Origin: Pavlovales sp. CCMP2436
Taxonomy: Eukaryota; Haptophyta; Pavlovophyceae; Pavlovales
DNA length: 20,508 nt
Direction of reading: 5' to 3'
NCBI GenBank assembly: GCA_026770615.1
Contig: MU631587.1
Location: forward strand, 101,140 to 121,647
The position numbers and the translations under genes were made by a program. Positions within the stretch are counted from its first letter, which is position 1; every line of letters begins with the position of its first letter. Shown in pieces: positions 16,323 through 20,508 of this stretch. The notes below the pieces were generated by a model. It did not search any database. It saw only the letters and a list, made by a program, of their open reading frames with translations, and was not told the origin of the DNA.

Positions 16323-16847
16323 TCACACATACCGTATCGAGATAGCTGGCCTCTCGTAACAGCGGACTGGGTTTGCTTCCGCGGTCTCAGTCGCGCCTAC
16401 CGGTTCATAAGGGGTCGCTTGAGGAGCTTGAGGGGCTTGAGGGGCTTGTGAGGGTTGAGGGGCCTGGTTGTTACCTGACACATTGAAACCGTATTTATTC
16501 GATAGCTTGATCGCCAGTGCGTACTCCTCCAGTGCTGCTTTCTCGCGAGCCTTCTCAGATGCGGCCGCGACCCTTAGGATTTTCGCGTCTGCGAGTATCT
16601 GCACTCGCCGTTTATTTGCAGCCAGCTAATTGAGTCTCTGTTTCTCGCTAGGGATCCGTTTTGCCTTGACTGGTGCGGCTGGAGGGGCGGCTGGAGGGGT
16701 TGTCGTAGAGGCCGTAGAGGCTGTAGAGGCGGTCGAGGTGGTGACTGGCAAGGGCGAATTTGTTTCCGGTGCGACGGGGTTCGGTATGTGGTGGTCTCCG
16801 ATGGTAACTGTGGCTTCCTCCTCGGTTACTTTGCTCTTTTTCTCCAT
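16323..16847 (-). pseudogene. coiled-coil and proline-rich protein, one in-frame stop
   Basis: One frame of 175 codons from ATG 16847 to TGA 16323, broken by TAG 16626-16628 (codon 74). The first part has a charged start, then Thr/Ala/Ser and Pro/Ala repeats, then a basic K-A-K-R-I-P. After the TAG the frame continues L-A-A-N-K-R-R and an Ala/Glu/Lys helix of about 45 residues, then Gln-Ala-Pro repeats. The helix begins right before the stop and goes on after it, so the two open frames are almost certainly one gene. No family recognised; its place between the ATPase and capsid genes suggests a virion or assembly protein. The stop is one base away from Glu, Gln or Lys codons. Confidence 0.7.
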
Positions 16848-16873
16848 AACAAATATGGTACTAGTAGTCCGCT

Positions 16874-16885
16874 AGATTTTTATTT
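16874..16885 (-). promoter_or_regulatory. late-type promoter box of the coiled-coil gene
   Basis: On the minus strand AAATAAAAATCT ends 26 nt before the ATG at 16847. The same 12-mer lies 26 nt before the major capsid ATG. Confidence 0.65.
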
Positions 16886-16906
16886 CATGGTGAACAATGT
16901 CCGATA

Positions 16907-16918
16907 AAATAAAAGTAT
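16907..16918 (+). promoter_or_regulatory. late-type promoter box of the minor capsid gene
   Basis: AAATAAAAGTAT ends 25 nt before the ATG at 16944. It forms a divergent promoter pair with the box at 16874-16885 in a 96-nt intergenic space. Confidence 0.6.
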
Positions 16919-16943
16919 ACGGGGACTGACATAACGTTCCATC

Positions 16944-17717
16944 ATGGTACTTCACCGTCTGTACTTGAGTAGCGATCAAGCCGACAAATACATCATCGAT
17001 GTGGATCGCACAGATAGCGTGGTTTTCGATTTGTCTCCGGGCATAAGCCTCTCAGGGCGAGAGTCCATGTACGTTCGTCTGGAGAGCTGCTCTATTCCTA
17101 TCGTACAGCCCAACGTAAACCCAAAGAATAACACATTTGTCTTGCTGCTCACAGGGGACGAGATGTCGGCCGTCACGATTCCACCTAGCCAGTATACGAG
17201 CGGAGAGGCCCTCGCCAGCGCCATCAATTCTACTTCGGCCATGTTGACCGCGGGTGTGAGCTCGGCATTTGACTCGACAACGAACAAACTAACATTCTCC
17301 CATAGTCAGGGTGGGAACATCTCTATCGCCACAAACGAGACTACTTCCGCACACAAAATACTAGGGATGAATAAGAGCTTTAATATAACGATACCGTCGG
17401 GCATCCCGACAGCTGCACCACGCATGATCGATCTCGGCGGGGCACGCTCGATTCTGATCGCGAGCGAATCGTTTGAGCTGGATGTGCAGGATTCGCTTAG
17501 TCGTCTGGGTGAGAACACGACCAATTTGCTTGCCTCCGTGTCCGTAAATGTTGGGTATGGCGATATCCAGATCTTCAAATCCGACTCGGCTCCGTACATG
17601 AACGCGCGCCGCCGCAACTTGAGCAGTGTGATCATATCCCTCCTAGACGAGAACCAGCTCCCGTATGACACACAGGGCCTATCGTGGTCTATGATGGTCG
17701 ATGTCATGGTCGATTAG
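16944..17717 (+). CDS. minor capsid protein (penton-type, single jelly roll)
   Basis: 257 residues, intact. The start reads L-Y-L-S-S-D-Q-A-D, and the next part alternates short beta strands. S-M-Y-V-R-L-E-S-C-S-I-P near residue 50 and P-P-S-Q-Y-T-S-G-E-A-L around residue 80 are typical of PLV and virophage-type penton proteins. The middle part is Asn/Thr/Ser-rich with I-L-G-M-N. The C-terminal half has I-L-I-A-S-E-S-F near 170 and ends in hydrophobic strand residues. Such proteins fill the five-fold vertices of the icosahedral capsid. It is upstream of the major capsid gene on the same strand, the usual arrangement. The family call is by pattern recognition and gene order; length fits the family. 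Confidence 0.8.
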   Translation: MVLHRLYLSSDQADKYIIDVDRTDSVVFDLSPGISLSGRESMYVRLESCSIPIVQPNVNPKNNTFVLLLTGDEMSAVTIPPSQYTSGEALASAINSTSAMLTAGVSSAFDSTTNKLTFSHSQGGNISIATNETTSAHKILGMNKSFNITIPSGIPTAAPRMIDLGGARSILIASESFELDVQDSLSRLGENTTNLLASVSVNVGYGDIQIFKSDSAPYMNARRRNLSSVIISLLDENQLPYDTQGLSWSMMVDVMVD

Positions 17718-17736
17718 ACATTTTCGCCGGTGTTGA

Positions 17737-17747
17737 TTAATATCTCG
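17737..17747 (+). promoter_or_regulatory. promoter-like box of the small basic gene
   Basis: TTAATATCTCG ends 27 nt before the ATG at 17775. It shares ATATCTC with the early-type boxes. Confidence 0.4.
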
Positions 17748-17774
17748 TGCAATTGTACATATAGAGCATCAAAA

Positions 17775-17924
17775 ATGAACTGGGGTCGCTTCGGAAAAAA
17801 CATTTCGAGGTGGGGCTCGAATGCTTTACCAAAATTACAGCAATTCGGTCGCCAGTCCGGTAATTTTTACACAACGCTGCGTCTACCGTCTCGAAAATCG
17901 CACAGAACGCAAGGCTCGGTTTGA
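17775..17924 (+). CDS. small basic protein between the capsid genes
   Basis: 49 residues from the ATG at 17775, starting N-W-G-R-F-G-K. It is rich in Gly, Arg, Ser, Asn and Gln and positively charged, without acidic residues. An ATG at this point is better supported than the upstream in-frame alternative at 17730 because of the promoter-like box. After a T5 run (17864-17868) the frame one base back reads as a regular Ala/Asn/Ile/Leu amphipathic helix to a TAG at 17936-17938, which fits a capsid-lining or membrane-active peptide better than the annotated tail. One lost T would explain this. Small basic virion peptides are common in adenovirus and PLV-type viruses; homology is not shown. Confidence 0.55.
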   Translation: MNWGRFGKNISRWGSNALPKLQQFGRQSGNFYTTLRLPSRKSHRTQGSV

Positions 17925-17938
17925 ATGCCATCTCTTAG

Positions 17939-18006
17939 CGCAAGTGACGTCGATTGGCGTCGGTTGACGTCGTTGGCGTCGTTTGCCACACAATCCAAAT
18001 AAATCC
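17939..18006. repeat. GACGTCG/GGCGTCG repeat before the major capsid gene
   Basis: Four TGACGTCG or TGGCGTCG 8-mers in a row at about 17944-17981, then two CCAAATAAAT-like copies leading into the promoter box. It may be an upstream promoter element. Confidence 0.55.
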
Positions 18007-18018
18007 AAATAAAAATCT
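18007..18018 (+). promoter_or_regulatory. late-type promoter box of the major capsid gene
   Basis: AAATAAAAATCT, identical to the box of the coiled-coil gene on the other strand, ends 26 nt before the ATG at 18045. Confidence 0.65.
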
Positions 18019-18044
18019 TTGACCCATGTACACAGAAAACCGAA

Positions 18045-19529
18045 ATGGAGTCGGTGCCGAGCTTCTATCACTATGAACCAAGACCGCTAGCCGCGCCCGC
18101 GGAGATGCTTCGTCACTACTTGACTTCGAGTTCGGGCTCAGGTCCTGTTAGTGGCGGAGGCAAGCTGACCTTTGATATTCAGGCGGGTCTCCCGGGCCTC
18201 CACCTCGACGGTTCCCAAACTGTTTTGAGCTATACGATTGTCAACGATAATCCTACAGCGATGGTGCTCGATGGTGGAGCCGTTTCTATGATCTCATCAG
18301 TCGATATGTTCTTCGGTTCCCAGCATCTGAGCAGTATCTCAGAATATGGAGCGTTGTTCGCCGTGGTTCAGGATTTTACAACCGATCTTGACAGCTTGCG
18401 CTCGAGTGGAACAATGCGCGGTATCGCCGATTACGACGTTACTTCGAATGATCCTACTGCCCTCGTTGCATCTTACTATTCCCGAGCGGGAGCCACCATC
18501 GCTGCCAATTCCTCGTTGACTGTGGCTCTACCTGTTATGAACATGCTAGGCACGTTGGCTATGAAGGCGATTCCACTGAGTGCTCTGAAAGAGAGCATTC
18601 GTCTAGAGATCAAATTTGCGCCTCAAGTGGATTGGGGAACTTATGATAACGCTGGGGCTTCTACGTCCGGATGTACGGTAACCAACGCGAAGCTGCATTT
18701 GACCGAAGTGAGGATCGCTGCCGATATCGAGACGGCCATGTATGCAGCTCTCGCGGGCGTGATTACCGTCCCGTGTTTCGACTACTCCCATTATCGATCG
18801 ACGGTTAGCGCGAACGCTGGATTCGTAAGTATGCAGATGCCTGTCAGAGTGAGCTCCGCCTGCAACATTTTCGTCGCGTTTCGCGAGTCTTCGGTCGCCA
18901 CTCCGCACACAAGAAAAACAGTCACCACAAGGACTCGAGCTGGGTGCAAAAACTACCGTTTTCGCCTGGGAGCCATGGTGGTACCCCAAAGTGCGATCGA
19001 TTGCACGGGCAGCGCCGCAGAAGCGCGCTTAGAGCTGTCAAAGGCGCTTGGATCCGGCATCTCCGACTCGGCGGCCCGTTCTTGCATAAGCTCACAGGAG
19101 TTTATAAACGATGGTTTCTGTATCGGACTTGCCCTGCAGGCTTTCCCACAGAGCGACGCAATTTCTGACGGTATTTCAACGCAGCTCATGCACGTGGTCG
19201 TGGAAAGTCAGATTGCTGCCGATAATCCTGCCCTGATGGTGGATATTGCACTTTTTTTCCACGTGCCGCACTGGCACCCAGTCGGTCTACATCGCTCAAC
19301 TACGCTCCCGGTCGATCGCACACACCTCCCTGATGACCTTTGTGGCCTCCACACTCACCCACATCGACCTCTGGCAAGCGCTATCTCGATATCAAAAAAC
19401 GTACTTTTTCCTAAGGGTACTCTTACCACATTTTGCGTTTTTTCAACATGGTCTGGCGTGACAATAAATGCACCACGATGGCTCCCCCGCCCTAGTACCC
19501 ACCCCTGGGGGCCTGCCACGCTTCCCTAG
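18045..19529 (+). CDS. major capsid protein (double jelly roll type)
   Basis: A 494-codon frame. The first 400 residues read as a PLV-type major capsid protein: an early G-G-G-K-L-T-F-D-I, then L-S-Y-T-I-V-N-D-N, a conserved-looking S-S-V-D-M-F-F-G-S-Q, S-Y-Y-S-R-A-G near 145, A-L-P-V-M-N-M-L-G, and L-M-V-D-I-A-L-F-F near 397. It would form the trimeric hexon-like capsomers. After a T7 run at 19252-19258 (about residue 403) the frame turns into His/Pro/Cys/Arg-rich sequence unlike a capsid strand, so the natural C-terminus is doubtful. In the next frame an open stretch ends at TGA 19459-19461, just before an AATAAA. The gene has a matching late promoter 26 nt upstream. Confidence 0.85.
   Translation: MESVPSFYHYEPRPLAAPAEMLRHYLTSSSGSGPVSGGGKLTFDIQAGLPGLHLDGSQTVLSYTIVNDNPTAMVLDGGAVSMISSVDMFFGSQHLSSISEYGALFAVVQDFTTDLDSLRSSGTMRGIADYDVTSNDPTALVASYYSRAGATIAANSSLTVALPVMNMLGTLAMKAIPLSALKESIRLEIKFAPQVDWGTYDNAGASTSGCTVTNAKLHLTEVRIAADIETAMYAALAGVITVPCFDYSHYRSTVSANAGFVSMQMPVRVSSACNIFVAFRESSVATPHTRKTVTTRTRAGCKNYRFRLGAMVVPQSAIDCTGSAAEARLELSKALGSGISDSAARSCISSQEFINDGFCIGLALQAFPQSDAISDGISTQLMHVVVESQIAADNPALMVDIALFFHVPHWHPVGLHRSTTLPVDRTHLPDDLCGLHTHPHRPLASAISISKNVLFPKGTLTTFCVFSTWSGVTINAPRWLPRPSTHPWGPATLP
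19463..19468 (+). terminator. AATAAA poly(A)-signal-like hexamer
   Basis: AATAAA two bases after a TGA in the alternative frame at the end of the capsid gene. This hexamer also occurs by chance in such AT-rich DNA, so its function is not shown. Confidence 0.25.
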
Positions 19530-19569
19530 ACCACCGGGTGCTGAAGTTTGTCGCCAAACGGTCTTATTT

Positions 19570-19680
19570 AGCGTAACCCTCGTTGTGCTATATAGCGTAG
19601 CCCGAGCGTTTTGTGTGCTAGTAGCGTAGCCCGGGCGTTTTTGTGTGCTAGTAGCGTAGCCCCCAGGTCTGTTTTGCGCT
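19570..19680. repeat. about 30-bp tandem repeat behind the capsid gene
   Basis: Three to four copies of AGCGTAGCCCGGGCGTTTTT with a following GTGTGCTAGT, of slightly different length. Open frames across it translate the repeat and are not taken as genes. Confidence 0.8.
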
Positions 19681-20239
19681 GTCAGGTTTTTTGCTATTTA
19701 AGTGATATTAGTTACATTTTTGTCTTACGCTCCAAGTACAATATGTGTGTGTCTCATGACATTCTTTGCTATACTCGTGTTTTTACGGCACGACTTTCTA
19801 TTTAAGTCGACTTATGACCGTCGCTCAAATATGACTCCCCCCACGACTTTGCCGAGTTTAATTTAACTCATTTATGATCTTCGCACGGGAATCCTGCTCG
19901 CTCAAATATGACTCCTTTTGGCCTTTTCTTGATGCGTGCGGGTTTATATAAACTTTTAAAATAGATCTAGATAAATAAAGCTTACAAGGTAAAATAAAAA
20001 ACACGAATAAAATTCTCCATGCTGGCCGCCACCCATTTCGCTCTGCTTCGCGCACGCATTCGTTGAAGCCTGAAAGGAGTCATATTTGAGCGAGCGGGAT
20101 TCTCGTCGCGCGATCATATTTGAAGACCTTTTCACTCGGCAAACTCGTGCGAAAAATCATTTTTGATCGCGTGTAGAGCTACGATGCGCATATGACGACC
20201 TGCATTTTCTTAACTCGATCTTGCTAGACTCCACGTCGG
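19681..20239. other. AT-rich spacer with inverted repeats, no gene
   Basis: No protein-like frame is seen. The 23-mer at 19896-19918 is exactly complementary to 20073-20095, extending to about 34 bp with mismatches (19885-19918 and 20073-20106). A third direct partial copy lies at 19822-19838. The 154-nt centre contains AT-rich DNA. It could form a hairpin and might act in replication or as a boundary; no function is shown. Confidence 0.65.
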
Positions 20240-20399
20240 CCGCACCTTTACCCACATCGACCCACACCCCTCCACATCAGCTACATCGCGCCACACTCCC
20301 TCTACGTCAGCTACATCGAGCTACATCGAGCTACATAGAGCTGCTTATAGCTACGTGCGCCACATCAGCCACATCAGCCACATCAGCCACATCAGCCAC
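20240..20399. repeat. minisatellites inside the right end
   Basis: AGCTACATCG-type 10-mers (about 20277-20338) are followed by more than four copies of the 9-mer CCACATCAG (20360-20399). Confidence 0.8.
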
Positions 20400-20508
20400 A
20401 CCGCGCCGTAGGCCTCGCCAAGCGAGCCCCGCCAGCCGCCACAAGCCGCCACAAGCGCACCACCGCGCCGTAGGCCTCGCCAAGCGAGCCCCGCCAGCCG
20501 CCACAAGC
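20400..20508. repeat. right terminal repeat, cut by the window end
   Basis: Two copies of a GC-rich unit (about 20400-20446 and 20458-20508). The last 63 nt (20446-20508) are exactly complementary to 2174-2236. In the left block the same module is joined to a GAAGCAATTAGATTAAGCC module, which is absent here, so more of the right repeat probably lies outside the window. Confidence 0.85.

Noticed and set aside
1..20508. CRISPR array, tRNA or rRNA genes
   Set aside because: Tandem repeats lack the regular spacer structure of CRISPR, and no tRNA-like cloverleaf or rRNA segment was recognised by eye. A tRNAscan run would settle this.
1..20508. Introns as explanation for all internal stops
   Set aside because: In the spike pair the stops are single substitutions with no inserted sequence, and coding similarity runs straight through the stops in the lipase and polymerase genes.

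Overview
The window holds a nearly complete integrated DNA virus of the Polinton-like virus (PLV) type, next to what looks like repeat-rich DNA of a eukaryotic host, most likely a protist or alga. The PLV call rests on four genes read together: a double-jelly-roll-type major capsid protein (18045-19529), a penton-type minor capsid protein (16944-17717), an A32/FtsK-HerA-type packaging ATPase (15488-16300, minus) and a polymerase/helicase replication gene (3616-8089). A 63-bp perfect inverted match (2174-2236 against 20446-20508) bounds the gene block, so the element is at least 18.3 kb. The right repeat runs into the window edge, so the true right end is probably not included. The host is not identifiable; a short internal TTAGGG run and a splice-acceptor-like start at base 20 only point to a eukaryote.

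Layout. 1-1900: flank with direct repeats, a foldback repeat, minisatellites and perhaps one host exon. 1901-2336: left terminal repeat block. 2369-3040: GIY-YIG-type nuclease. 3041-3615: spacer with a telomere-like repeat, a 45-bp tandem repeat and a promoter. 3616-8089: replication gene in one continuous frame except for a TAA, a TGA and one frameshift (N-terminal domain, polymerase, SF1 helicase, CoiA-like nuclease). 8173-8505 and 8520-8940: small unknown genes. 9042-9686 (minus): lipase-like gene with a full Ser-Asp-His triad but two internal stops. 9758-11941 and 11996-14116 (minus): paralogous spike/fibre-like proteins with a C-terminal discoidin (F5/8 C) domain. 14177-16847 (minus): virion-type accessory proteins and the ATPase. 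16944-19529 (plus): minor capsid, small basic protein, major capsid. 19530-20508: gene-free repeats leading to the right terminal repeat.

Two themes stand out. First, many genes carry in-frame stops or homopolymer frameshifts. In the spike copy at 9758-11941 two stops are proven substitutions, because the intact paralogue has Tyr and Lys at the same sites. The element therefore looks like a young, decaying endogenous virus. Second, nearly every gene has an AT-rich TATA-like box about 22-27 nt before its ATG, in at least two flavours: AATAAATATCTC-type before the replication gene and a small early-type gene, and AAATAAAAAT-type before capsid and virion genes. This suggests an early/late promoter code with very short 5' leaders.
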